Shown here: positions 1-9,247 of the stretch, in pieces
Position numbering within the stretch: position 1 is the stretch's first letter
How the letters are laid out: every line of letters starts with the position of its first letter
Assembly (NCBI GenBank): GCA_963709355.1
Contig: CAVPVY010000005.1
Span: 930,001-994,000 of the forward strand
Direction of reading: 5' to 3'
Source of the DNA: PLOWO2-12-38-17 sp963709355
Lineage (GTDB): Bacteria; Planctomycetota; Brocadiia; Brocadiales; Brocadiaceae
DNA length: 64,000 bases
The notes under the pieces: generated by a model
What the model was told of the DNA's origin: nothing
What the model saw: only the letters and a program-made list of their open reading frames with translations
The model's database searches: none
Translations under genes and position numbers: made by a program

Positions 1-339
1 ATATTTGATGCAATTAATGAATTACCTGAAAACTTGAAGAAACATCTGGCTAATATATCAATCGTTGTACAGGATAAACCGGATAATCGTATACTAGAAA
101 AATTAAGATTAAAATCCAACACACATCTGCTTGGTTTATTCGAAGGTATACCTCTTAACAGAAAGAGCGTCTGGCATTCCAGTTCGATGCCGGAAAGGAT
201 AACAATTTATCAAAAGAATATTGAGGCTTATTGTCACTCAGAAGAAGAGGTCAAACGAAGGGTAAAAAATGTGGTACGACACGAAGTTGCACATTTATTT
301 GGCTTTACGGAAAAAGAGATTAGAAAAGAAGGTTACTAA
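1..339 (+). CDS. Zincin-like metallopeptidase family protein (5' partial)
   Basis: The reading frame is open from base 1 and upstream residues (IFDAINELPENL) fit the family, so the true start lies outside the window and the TTG at 34 is internal. The protein carries HEVAHLFG near its C-terminus, the HExxH zinc-binding helix, preceded by an LLGLFEG-type segment and an ITIYQ strand. This pattern matches the small 'possible zinc metallopeptidase' family (PF06262-like, about 110-130 aa). No signal peptide is visible, so a cytoplasmic location is likely. The substrate is unknown. The family assignment is fairly secure; peptidase activity is inferred from the motif only. Confidence 0.75.
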   Translation: MFDAINELPENLKKHLANISIVVQDKPDNRILEKLRLKSNTHLLGLFEGIPLNRKSVWHSSSMPERITIYQKNIEAYCHSEEEVKRRVKNVVRHEVAHLFGFTEKEIRKEGY

Positions 340-393
340 GAGTATTTTCAATTATATAATTACAAATTCTGTTTTTTCTCAGGAGATATTTAT

Positions 394-888
394 ATGGCAG
401 AAATGCATTCGTTTGATATCGTGTGTAAAGTAGAAATGCATGAAGTCAATAATGCAGTTGATCAGGCAAGAAAACAGCTAGCTGCAAGATATGACTTCAA
501 AGGAAGTAAATCATCTATTACTTTGAATAGCGACAATACAATAATGTTAATTGCGGATGATGACTACAAATTAACAAGCCTGACTGATATTTTAAAGGAA
601 AAACTTGCAAAGAGGAATGTGCCTCTTAAATCGCTCAATTTTGGGAAAGTGGAACAGGCGGTTGGCAGCACTGTAAAGCAAGTTATAACATTACAATCAG
701 GTATTCCAATGGAAAAGGCTAAAGAAGTTGTTAAATTTATAAAAGGTTTGAAACTCAAGGTGCAGGCACAAATCCAGGAAGATAAGGTTCGGGTTACAGG
801 GCAAAAAATAGATGATCTGCAGATGGTTATGAAGGGTGTAAAAGACCGGGACTATGACTTTGCAATGCAGTATGTAAATTATAAGTGA
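394..888 (+). CDS. yajQ: YajQ family nucleotide-binding protein (UPF0234)
   Basis: A full-length 164 aa protein with the family's N-terminal pattern (SFDIVCKVEMHEVNNAVDQA) and the C-terminal VRVTGQKIDDLQ segment. YajQ proteins have two ferredoxin-like domains and bind nucleotides or nucleic acids; some act as cyclic-di-GMP effectors. The ATG is preceded by AGGAGAT at good spacing. The gene follows the zincin gene after 54 bases on the same strand and is followed by a strong bidirectional terminator. It is cytoplasmic. Assignment to the family is secure; the ligand in this organism is not known. Confidence 0.93.
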   Translation: MAEMHSFDIVCKVEMHEVNNAVDQARKQLAARYDFKGSKSSITLNSDNTIMLIADDDYKLTSLTDILKEKLAKRNVPLKSLNFGKVEQAVGSTVKQVITLQSGIPMEKAKEVVKFIKGLKLKVQAQIQEDKVRVTGQKIDDLQMVMKGVKDRDYDFAMQYVNYK

Positions 889-965
889 TAAAATAAAATA
901 TTTGGAACGCTAGTCTATATTTTATTTATTAATCTGTTTGCTGGATTTATTTATAAGAATCAAAA

Positions 966-1004
966 CAAAATTAGTTTGAAAGCATTCAAACTAATTTTGT
1001 TTTT
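966..1004. terminator. Bidirectional intrinsic terminator
   Basis: A perfect 15-bp inverted repeat (966-980 with 985-999) closes on the four-base loop AGCA. It is followed by a T-run on the plus strand and an equivalent T-rich run on the minus strand. It serves the convergent yajQ and TPR membrane-protein genes. The minus-strand stop codon at 991-993 lies inside the stem. Confidence 0.9.
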
Positions 1005-2844
1005 CTGTCTGTCCCATTTGCATGCTGATTGTATTAAGGACTTCTCGCGCATTCGTATGGTTGGGGTTTATTGATAAAACTATTTTAATTGCGTCAAGTG
1101 CCTTATCCAATTGATTGTTACTAAGGTAAACAGCGCTCAGGTTGTAATATGCATCTGCATGTCTGTTGTTGTACTTGATTGTCTCCAGAAATTCCGCTAT
1201 TGCTTTTTCATGAAGTCCCTTTCTCAAATAAGTAGCCCCAAGATTGTTATGGGCATCAAAATAATATGGCATAATTGAAATTGCCTTTTGGAATTCAAGT
1301 ATAGACAAATCCAGATAATTTAGCTTGGCATACAAAACACCAAGATTATTGTGTGCATACGCGTAGTTTGGGTTTAAATTCAATGCCTTCTGATATTCTG
1401 TCAGTGCCTCTTTTAACATACCCTTTTTCCTGTAAGTTACACCGAGATTATTATGGGCATTGATATAATCGTCATAAAGTGATAACGCACGCTTGAACTC
1501 AATTATTGATTCGTCCAGCATGTTAGCGTCTCTGTAAAAGTTTCCAAGATTATTATGTGCTTTAAAACTATTAGGAGACCTTCTTACCGTGTCCATCCAC
1601 AAAACAGACTGCTCCATCCATATTTTATTTCTTTTAATCGTCTTCAAAGATAAAGGTAACAATATAACTATCAGTAAAATGATAATTGTATATTTTTGAT
1701 AATTTATAACTTTAGTGTGTATTTGTAAAAAACGTCCGTACGACATGCAAAGACCGAGTATCGGCAGGTACAAATACCTTTCTGCAATAATATTCTCAAT
1801 AGGAACAATGTTTAGTACAGGCAATAAACTTACAATAAACCATACAATAGAAAAAAATAGTATTTTAGAATAAGTGTATAACTTATAGGCAATGAGAATA
1901 GCAGAGCATACAAGAAGAAGTGAAAGAATAAAAGAAATATCGAGAAAAGAAGCATGTGGCATAACGTAATCAGCGCACAGGGATATAGGCAGGAAGAAGA
2001 GCCCCATATAAGAGGCAATAACTTTGGTCATTGTCATAGCATTAATTAGTACACTATTGCTCGGATATGTAGTTTGCCATTCAACGGGGTTGTAAAGAAT
2101 AACGAATCTTATTATTAAATAGAATATTGCTATTAAAATATAACCGATATAATAGTGAATGAGTTTATGAAGTAAATCCTTCTTTTTGGTAAGTACGAAA
2201 TCGTATAAAAAAATAAGAGCAGGCAACATAATTGCCATTTCTTTTGAAAATACAGCAAAGAGACTACATATCAGCGAGGCAGAATATAATAAGCGTATTT
2301 TTGTATTACCATTTTGTTTTAAAACTAAATCATCTCTTTTGCTGGTTTTGATATATAGTATAAAGGCTGCAATAAAAAATGTAGCTGTAAGCAGGTCTTC
2401 CCGATAGCTAATGGCATTGACAGTCTCAGAAAGTATTGGGTGGCATACAAATAATAGAGCGGCCACAAAAGAAACAGTCCTGTTATTTAGAAAATATGTA
2501 AACAAGAAGAAGATCAGGACAGAGTTAAGTGTATGCAAAAGTAAATTGGTGAGATGAAATCCAAAAGGATTAAGGCCCCATATGGAATAATCAATAAAAT
2601 ATGAAAATGTAACTACTGGACGGTAGCTGAGTTCTTCGGCATACCTGAAGTAATCTTTACTAAAAAGGCGAGGAAAATTATCCCACTTTTTTATGAAATA
2701 ATTATTAACAATAACGAATTCATCATCATAAACAAATTTGTTAGATAGGGAATTTAAGTAATTTAGAAGAGACAGGCATACTATAATTAAAATTGCTATG
2801 TAAATACCAAAGTATTTGGTAGATTTTGAATTTATATATGCCAT
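991..2844 (-). CDS. Multi-pass membrane protein with C-terminal TPR repeats (TMTC/glycosyltransferase-39-like)
   Basis: 617 aa. The first ~400 residues contain roughly ten hydrophobic membrane segments with a large early extracytoplasmic loop that includes a DDE motif, as in PMT/GT-C mannosyltransferase-like proteins. Residues ~420-600 are four or five tandem TPR units, recognisable by repeated AHNNLG and ALxLNPNYAYA patterns. This is the architecture of TMTC-type and planctomycete/deltaproteobacterial 'TPR repeat membrane proteins'. It is probably an integral membrane O-glycosyltransferase or an envelope scaffold, but no substrate can be read from the sequence. The gene is monocistronic and convergent with yajQ; its stop codon sits in the shared terminator. 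Confidence 0.8.
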   Translation of the reverse strand: MAYINSKSTKYFGIYIAILIIVCLSLLNYLNSLSNKFVYDDEFVIVNNYFIKKWDNFPRLFSKDYFRYAEELSYRPVVTFSYFIDYSIWGLNPFGFHLTNLLLHTLNSVLIFFLFTYFLNNRTVSFVAALLFVCHPILSETVNAISYREDLLTATFFIAAFILYIKTSKRDDLVLKQNGNTKIRLLYSASLICSLFAVFSKEMAIMLPALIFLYDFVLTKKKDLLHKLIHYYIGYILIAIFYLIIRFVILYNPVEWQTTYPSNSVLINAMTMTKVIASYMGLFFLPISLCADYVMPHASFLDISFILSLLLVCSAILIAYKLYTYSKILFFSIVWFIVSLLPVLNIVPIENIIAERYLYLPILGLCMSYGRFLQIHTKVINYQKYTIIILLIVILLPLSLKTIKRNKIWMEQSVLWMDTVRRSPNSFKAHNNLGNFYRDANMLDESIIEFKRALSLYDDYINAHNNLGVTYRKKGMLKEALTEYQKALNLNPNYAYAHNNLGVLYAKLNYLDLSILEFQKAISIMPYYFDAHNNLGATYLRKGLHEKAIAEFLETIKYNNRHADAYYNLSAVYLSNNQLDKALDAIKIVLSINPNHTNAREVLNTISMQMGQTEKQN

Positions 2845-2919
2845 TTATTGGAAAAAGAAGATTTGAATATTTTCGCTTTATTCGGTAGTATTTGATGACC
2901 AATATAGGAGATGATAATT

Positions 2920-4113
2920 TCAGGCCTTATAGTTCTCAATGTCCTTCGAGATGATATTATAAACTTCCTTTAGAGGGATTCCTTTTTCCGCCGCAATCTT
3001 TCTACAATCTTCATATTCTGGCGAATAACTTTTAATATTACCGTTAAATCTTCCAATCTTTAATTTTACTTTACCTAATTGGGTGTCTACTTCTTTAAAT
3101 TCCCGTATGAGTACTTTGCGTGCAACTTTGTGTTTTCTTATTCCAAAGGTAGTGGTTTGATTAAACAAAGCCAGTTCAACTGAGGATAGATTCAAATCTG
3201 AAACCAGGGCGCTAATAATAATTCCAGGCCTTCCTTTTTTCATTTGAATTGGAGTAAAATAGGAGTCAACTGCACCCGCCTCAAACAATTTATCCATGAC
3301 ATAACCCAAAATTTCACCGGACATATTGTCTATGTTTGTTTCAACAATCCACATTTCGTCAGATTCCCCGTCTTGGGATAGTTCTCCAATAAATATCCGT
3401 AATAAATTAGGGATGGTTTTATTATCATTGTTACCGGCGCCGTAACCTATATGTAATATTCTCATTTCAGGGTTTGTGCGAAGTCCTTCGCCCATGGTAG
3501 TTATTATTGCAGCGCCTGTTGGAGTTGTTAACTCATTCTCTGTGTCTGAAGATCTAACTAAATGATTTCTAAGGAGTTCAACCGTTGCCGGTACAGGAAC
3601 AGGAAAAGTACCATGCTCGCATTTCACGAATCCACGACCTAGAGGAATGGGAGAAAAATATAGTTTCTCCACACCAAGATATTTAATAGCTATTACCGAA
3701 CCAACAATATCAACTATGGAATCAACTGCGCCAACCTCGTGAAAGTGGATTTCTTCGATTGATGTGTTGTGCACTTTGGCTTCGGCAACTGCTAGACTGT
3801 GAAATATTTTAATACTATCGTTTTTAATATCGTTACCGAGATTACTTTTTTCAATAAGGGTTTTTATTTCTATAAAATTTAAGTGAGAATTATGATGATG
3901 AGCATGTTTATCATTTGAGGAGGTTGTAACATGAACCTTTGTGCCACTTATCCCTGAGCGTTTCACCTTTTCTGCGTATATTTTGTAACCATACACAGGG
4001 AGTTTAGCCAGTTGATCCTTTAAGAAGGTTACATTCAATCCGGCATCTACAAGTGCGCCAAGTATCATGTCTCCGCTAATACCTGAAAAACAGTCGAAAT
4101 ACGCTATCTTCAC
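2920..4113 (-). CDS. larC: LarC, nickel-pincer cofactor biosynthesis protein (DUF111)
   Basis: LarC inserts nickel into pyridinium-3,5-bisthiocarboxylate mononucleotide to form the cofactor of lactate racemase-type (LarA) enzymes. The N-terminus KIAYFDCFSGISGDMILGAL is diagnostic, and a His-rich loop (HAHHHNSH) follows near residue 90. The family's IHFHEVGAVDSI segment and GRGFVKCEHG are also present. I place the start at the GTG at 4113, because AAGAGGT lies 6-7 bases upstream and homology begins there; an in-frame ATG at 4185 would add 24 unrelated residues. The length (397 aa) is normal for the full-length protein. No larA, larB or larE lies in the window, so its client enzyme must be encoded elsewhere. 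Confidence 0.9.
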   Translation of the reverse strand: MKIAYFDCFSGISGDMILGALVDAGLNVTFLKDQLAKLPVYGYKIYAEKVKRSGISGTKVHVTTSSNDKHAHHHNSHLNFIEIKTLIEKSNLGNDIKNDSIKIFHSLAVAEAKVHNTSIEEIHFHEVGAVDSIVDIVGSVIAIKYLGVEKLYFSPIPLGRGFVKCEHGTFPVPVPATVELLRNHLVRSSDTENELTTPTGAAIITTMGEGLRTNPEMRILHIGYGAGNNDNKTIPNLLRIFIGELSQDGESDEMWIVETNIDNMSGEILGYVMDKLFEAGAVDSYFTPIQMKKGRPGIIISALVSDLNLSSVELALFNQTTTFGIRKHKVARKVLIREFKEVDTQLGKVKLKIGRFNGNIKSYSPEYEDCRKIAAEKGIPLKEVYNIISKDIENYKA

Positions 4114-4349
4114 TAGTATACCTCTTAAAGAATAAACATAAAAACTCAATGATTTATCTAAAATCACTGATTCAAATGCTAACACACGTCTTTTAATGAG
4201 TCAATTAAAAATAGGTATGTAGAATTATTAGAGAAAAACTTCTTATGGTGTATGTTAATAACTAAAATCGAAGCAATTTAAGTCTTTATAGGGTTCTTTT
4301 AATAACAAGCAATAGTGAACAAAAACCTCGATACGGAAACCCATTTTTA

Positions 4350-4377
4350 TTGACTTATGTGCGGACATTTATATAAT
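4350..4377 (+). promoter_or_regulatory. Predicted sigma-70-type promoter for nadD
   Basis: TTGACT at 4350-4355 and a perfect TATAAT at 4372-4377 are separated by 16 bases, 35 bases before the nadD ATG. No good Shine-Dalgarno sequence follows. Confidence 0.6.
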
Positions 4378-4412
4378 TCATTTAAAAATAATTTATTGCT
4401 GAAAACAACAAA

Positions 4413-5027
4413 ATGAACATAGGAATATTTGGCGGTTCATTCAATCCTATTCATATAGGTCATCTGATCGTTGCAGAAGAAGTATTACAGCAACGGGCAT
4501 TGTCAAAGATAATATTTGTACCAACTGGGCTTTCACCTCATAAAGAAACAGGCGACCTTGTGGCTGCTTCTCACAGGTTTCAAATGGTAAAGGATGCGAT
4601 AAGCGACAACAATCACTTCGAAATATCGGACATAGAAATAAAGCGAACCGGGAAATCATATACTATTGACACAGTCAAAATTCTCAGCGAAATATATGGA
4701 GAATCTCATAACTTTTATTTGATCCTTGGAACTGACATGATAAATGAAATATCTACATGGAAAGACATAGGATTACTTTTTGAGAAGTGTGTTTTTATAG
4801 TAGTCAATCGTTTCCCCGTCTCAATAAATGGTGATTTCTCAAAATCTTTATTCTCTAAAGAAAAAGCGGCAGAGATTGAGAGACTAAAAGTTATAATACC
4901 CTCAATAGGAATATCGTCAACAGAAATCAGAGAAAGGCTGAGAAATGGACGCAGTATAAGATATCTTGTACCCCGATGCGTGGATGATTATATCAGACTT
5001 AATAATTTGTATATGAAAAGTGTGTAA
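4413..5027 (+). CDS. nadD: Nicotinate-nucleotide adenylyltransferase
   Basis: Transfers AMP from ATP to nicotinate mononucleotide in NAD synthesis; cytoplasmic. The 204 aa protein opens with IGIFGGSFNPIHIGHLIVAE, which contains the nucleotidyltransferase (H/T)xGH signature, and ends with ISSTEIRERL, the second ATP-binding motif of this superfamily. The length is normal. A promoter-like element lies directly upstream. The stop codon overlaps the GTG start of the next gene, so the two are probably translationally coupled. Confidence 0.93.
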   Translation: MNIGIFGGSFNPIHIGHLIVAEEVLQQRALSKIIFVPTGLSPHKETGDLVAASHRFQMVKDAISDNNHFEISDIEIKRTGKSYTIDTVKILSEIYGESHNFYLILGTDMINEISTWKDIGLLFEKCVFIVVNRFPVSINGDFSKSLFSKEKAAEIERLKVIIPSIGISSTEIRERLRNGRSIRYLVPRCVDDYIRLNNLYMKSV

Positions 5028-5547
5028 ATTGAAATATATTTACTGGTTTTTTGTTTTATTCCTTTTTTTCCTGTTTAATAAGATAGGATTTGCCCAAGGC
5101 ACAATTAATATTGTAGATTATTTCATAAAAGATCCTGGGGCATGGGAACACACCCTGAAAATTATCCATAAAAATCCCACAAAGGTTATGGTAGAAGGCA
5201 GCGAAGATCTGGTATTTAACCTCACTGAATTAACATACGGAGACGAAGTAGCATTGATATTTCTGGATACAAAAAAGGCTGAAAAGTTTAAGCATGCGGG
5301 ATTATGTAATGCAGAAGATAAAATCGTGCCTGGTATCAATAGAATAGTTTCTGTTACCACTAAAAATGCAGGGAATCGTACGCAGTTTTATTACAAGTTC
5401 CTGCTCCAGAGAAATATTAACAATGTGCCTGTTACAATCTTTAATAACGGTAATGCTGTGCTTGAAAGTAAATACGATGGCAGCCAGCCGGTTAAAGATA
5501 TTTCTAATTTGTCAGGTATTGAACTTTGCGAGCTAGAGGTTCGATAA
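5020..5547 (+). CDS. Exported protein of unknown function
   Basis: 175 aa from a GTG start that overlaps the nadD stop codon; a TTG at 5029 is an alternative. Residues 3-26 form a typical signal peptide (basic KLKY, a Phe/Leu-rich core, and cleavage after FAQ). The mature ~150 aa part is predicted to be mainly beta-strand and has two cysteines. I recognise no family. The close coupling to nadD on one side and a DCC-family thiol protein on the other suggests a small operon, but no shared pathway is evident. Confidence 0.7.
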   Translation: MCKLKYIYWFFVLFLFFLFNKIGFAQGTINIVDYFIKDPGAWEHTLKIIHKNPTKVMVEGSEDLVFNLTELTYGDEVALIFLDTKKAEKFKHAGLCNAEDKIVPGINRIVSVTTKNAGNRTQFYYKFLLQRNINNVPVTIFNNGNAVLESKYDGSQPVKDISNLSGIELCELEVR

Positions 5548-5581
5548 GATTCTGTATATTTTATTTAAAGGTATATTATAA

Positions 5582-5953
5582 ATGAAAGGTAAGGGAAGTG
5601 TAGTCCTTATCTATGATTATAAGTGCAGCCTGTGTCGTGGATGTATGAAATGGATTGAATTGCATGCAATTCAAAGAGATATCTTTGAGTTTATTCCATG
5701 TCAGTCTGAAGAACGCAGAAAAAGGTTTCCACAGTTGTCAGACGAAATCTGTATGCAGTCAATTCAACTAATTATGTCTGAAGGTCAAATACTTTCCGGT
5801 AATAAAGTTATACCCGAAGTAGTCCGAAGACTAAAGGGATTCGCTTGGCTATACATATTTTTCAGATTACCTGTCATCAATACGATTTTATATGCTATTT
5901 ACTACTGTATAGCTAACAACCGATACATAATATCTCATACCATGAAGTCATAG
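5582..5953 (+). CDS. DCC family protein (DUF393, thiol-disulfide oxidoreductase-like)
   Basis: 123 aa. The N-terminus LIYDYKCSLCRGCMKWI carries the CxxC pair of the DCC/DUF393 family, which usually reads DGxCxxC; here the first position is YDYKCSLC. A hydrophobic C-terminal stretch (FAWLYIFFRLPVINTILYAIYY) matches the family's usual second half. These proteins are thought to be redox-active and are often membrane-associated. The start has a weak ribosome-binding region (AAAGGTATATTATAA). Family membership is likely; enzymatic activity is unproven. Confidence 0.8.
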   Translation: MKGKGSVVLIYDYKCSLCRGCMKWIELHAIQRDIFEFIPCQSEERRKRFPQLSDEICMQSIQLIMSEGQILSGNKVIPEVVRRLKGFAWLYIFFRLPVINTILYAIYYCIANNRYIISHTMKS

Positions 5954-6390
5954 ATCGGTTCAGATAATAACGGGGCTAGTACGTGCACTTATAATATAAA
6001 AGAAACTGTTGTCTCATTAATATTTCTATAGAATTGGTTTTTCTCTACCTGGCGTGAATAATAAGTATGAAAAGAGCGTCTTAGTAACAGAACAACCCAT
6101 ATACCGGTTTGCACACTCGACAAACGAATATAAAATAATCTTTAGTGACAAACTTCTGGTCTGGAGATATCTTTTATCAATTATCACCCACAATTTTGGT
6201 TAATATGCAAGGCTTTGCTCCACGCCATCCCTAATCAAATTGCAGAAATAAAACTGGCGGCATGGCATAGAGCAAACTAAACCAATGATCATAAAAAATA
6301 TTGTAAAATTGCAAGGATTGGTATTATATGAAGTGGCTGATACGTTACCACTCAAACCTCACTATTAAATTGTGTTATCACTCGCTTGTT
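5954..6390. other. Intergenic region, no gene recognised
   Basis: 437 bases of AT-rich sequence between the DCC gene and the convergent RRM gene. I see no open frame with a credible start, no RNA gene and no clear hairpin terminator. Confidence 0.5.
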
Positions 6391-6675
6391 TTAAAATCTA
6401 CGCCGCCCCCTGTTTTGTCCCCTATCTCTATCTCCTCTGCTTTTAGGTGGTCGGGCTTCATCAATATTCAAGGTGCGTCCTTCAAACTCGGTGTTGTTTA
6501 GCGCCTCTTTTGCCTTGTTAGCATCTGATTGGTTTGACATCTCTACGAACCCAAAACCCTTACCTTCAATTATGGTAACTTGCTTAACTTCACCATACTT
6601 TGCGAACAATTCATCTAACCTCTCCTTAGTCACAGAATAACTAAGATTTCCTACATAAAGTTTACTACCTTGCAT
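6391..6675 (-). CDS. RRM-domain RNA-binding protein
   Basis: 94 aa, one RNA recognition motif. RNP2 (KLYVGNLSY) and RNP1 (GKGFGFVEM) are both intact, and a short Arg/Gly-rich tail (RGDRDRGQNRGRRRF) follows. This is the bacterial/cyanobacterial glycine-rich RBP type, often cold-induced and acting as an RNA chaperone in the cytoplasm. The ATG is preceded by AAGGAGA. The gene stands alone, with a long (536 bases) upstream intergenic region that may contain a leader. Together with the DEAD-box helicase and CspA-type protein in this window it suggests RNA-structure management at low temperature, though the three are not co-transcribed. Confidence 0.92.
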   Translation of the reverse strand: MQGSKLYVGNLSYSVTKERLDELFAKYGEVKQVTIIEGKGFGFVEMSNQSDANKAKEALNNTEFEGRTLNIDEARPPKSRGDRDRGQNRGRRRF

Positions 6676-7211
6676 TCTAATCTCCTTTTTTCTCTGTGCG
6701 TATAATGTTTCTTTTGGAGGTAGATAAATAAAATAGCGATTCTAACTCCAACATGAAAGCATCATTGAACACGGTCGTCATGCCGCAGGAGCGACATTCT
6801 AAAATTATGAAATATTCATTGTTTAAATACATTCGTCAAACATTCGTACCAGAGGTACTCACTAATAACTTATTTTAGAAGATATCATTAAATTATTCTT
6901 ACAACCTCCTTTCTTTAACTAGTCATTTCGTATAACTCATTTATAGAAGTATCATATCTATACCGACAAATTGTAAGGATATACGTAACTAAATTTATAA
7001 TCATATAATACAATGACAAGCGAATGTAGATAGATAGTTTAACTAAGGTGTCACTTGAAATGAGGAATTCTATAAATAGACATTTAAAAGTGCTTAATGA
7101 TTTGTGTCTGGACTTTTATGGTTTTCAGGCAGCTTTTCATTTTGTCTTTGTGGTAATTTAAAATAATTATACACTCATTTATTTAAAAATCAAAGGTATT
7201 TTTCAGTTAAT
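6676..7211. other. Intergenic region upstream of the RRM gene
   Basis: 536 bases, AT-rich, holding the RRM gene's promoter and leader. I see no protein gene. A CATTATACG stretch on the minus strand near 6700 could be a -10 element, but no matching -35 box stands out. Confidence 0.4.
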
Positions 7212-9015
7212 TTACCTATTTAACTTAAGAAATGGAAGCCTGTTAGTTCCGTAGTGAACAACGTAAAGAAATATATATTCACGAATAATAACCTTTAAAG
7301 CCCACCTTTCATAATGATTTTGTTCAAATTCAGACAGTAATTGTTCTGCCTCTCGAATGCTAAGCCTATCTCCTTGAACTATATAATAATAATTCAACGC
7401 CAGAATCCCACTCAGGATTCTTGTAATACAAGATACCATACTTATCCAAGTTTTTCATAATAGGCGCATATTTGGTCAAATCAAAGGTACCAAAACCGAT
7501 TGAGTGAATGTATTCCTTGTTTTCCTCCATAAAATTTATTGAGTCTTTAGCGTCTTCGTAAGTCTCTCCCGGAAAGCCAAAGAAACCCATCACATGATTC
7601 CATATACCAGCATCTGAACATAATTGCAATGTCTTTCTCATGGTATCAAGCGTTGTTGCTTTACACATGAGTTCCAAGACACGTTCACTACCGGACTCAA
7701 AGCCAAAATGGAGGAACTTACATCCAGAATTTACAGCGTCCTTCCATACCTTTTTATCAATAAGACCTTTATCAAAACGCAAATGAGTCGTCCATTTGAT
7801 ATCTACTTTACCTTCAATTAATTTCTTTATAAGTCTTTTGAATAATGCCGGTGGATAAGACTCATCTGTAAAGTGAAAGCATCTGGCATTGTATCTATTT
7901 TTAAGATACCTTATTTCATCTGTAACTTGTTCAACTCTTTTCATCCGAAATCCCGCTGTATAGCCCTCGCCATGGTCGCAAAACTTACAACGTCCCCAGT
8001 AACACCCACGCGTAGCAAGATATGGTAGTATCAGTTCTGGCGAGAAATATTTCTCCAGTGGTAATCCATCAAAATCAGGTGGAGGCAACACTGATATATC
8101 CTCAGCACACGTTAATGACGACATACTAATCCCTGTAGGCTCCATATATATCAAGTTTGGTATTTTTGACAAATTACCATCATTGCTTAATGCCTCAACA
8201 AGGCGTAGGAATGATGTTTCTCCTTCAAATATTACTGCACTGTCAAAAAGTGTAAACAAAACCGGTTTCTCAGGTAACACATCGCGCAACCGTGTAACTG
8301 TATTCCCACCTATAGTCACATGAATATGAGGAAATTGTTCCTTGATGAGCGCACAAAATGTCATTGAAGAAAATAGTTGCTGTTTAAAAGCGATTGAAAT
8401 CCCAATTATATCAGGACATTCCCTTTCAATTGCAGGTCGAACTATATATTCATATACATCCCTATACACATTTACATTCGTATCGTGCACAGCCTTTAAT
8501 AGCTCCGATGAGACAAACAATTTATAAGGCAGGCTCGTCTCCACTGGTGGCATACAAATACGTGCAGGTGCGTATGCGAGAGAAATTGAATCCATTACTT
8601 CATTAAATATATTTAATGCCCACACCAGTTTCTCAACATTATAAAAATCCTGCGTCCTGACAATCTGCTTTGCGGATTCTGCTTTTTTGGTAAGTTCTAG
8701 AATTCTATCAGGTGTGCAATTAATTAATGCGTGTAAATGCTCAATTTCATGCTCATCCAGTCCTCGAGCAGTTGATTCTTTTCTTAATTGCTCAATCCGC
8801 TGCTTTAGCTTTCCAGCCACTTTCTGGAGAAAATCATGACTAAAAAACCAATCGAACATTTCAACATTTACATCTTTCTGAATAACTTTATGACCAGCAG
8901 AACGAAGTGTTGCAGAAAGCATAGGCAGGCTCAAATAAGGTTCCGAAGGAAACCAGTCTGGTGGGAAAATCAGCATGACATTCTTGCGACCAGGTATTTT
9001 ATGATGCTGTATCAT
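7212..9015 (-). pseudogene. B12-binding radical SAM protein with a +1 frameshift near the 3' end
   Basis: The N-terminal ~200 residues resemble a cobalamin-binding domain (LIFPPDWFPSEPYLSLPMLSA, GHKVIQKD). The radical SAM core carries GCYWGRCKFCDHG, a CX4CX2C arrangement that should bind the 4Fe-4S cluster. The main frame stops at 7366, but the +1 frame continues with a coherent C-terminal domain (AEQLLSEFEQNHYERWALK) to 7212. Removing one T at 7404-7405 gives EWDLALNYYYIV and restores a 600-residue protein. The break is therefore a single-base insertion in a TT run, either a recent mutation or a sequencing error. The reaction is unknown; B12-radical SAM proteins are often methyltransferases. 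The gene is monocistronic. Confidence 0.8.
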
Positions 9016-9247
9016 TCTTACGAAGTAAAGATTATTTATTTTGTAAAACCTTGTTATTAACTAGCACCAAATACCCACAAACGAAACAAATTTATTGATA
9101 AATATTAAAATAAATCTGGATATTGTTTTCATTAACATTTTTGCTATTAAGGAGAATATCAATAACAAAATCTATGTACTTAATGCATATTTAATACTTA
9201 AACCTAATTGGGAGATATACCAATCATAAATAATACTAAAATAACTG

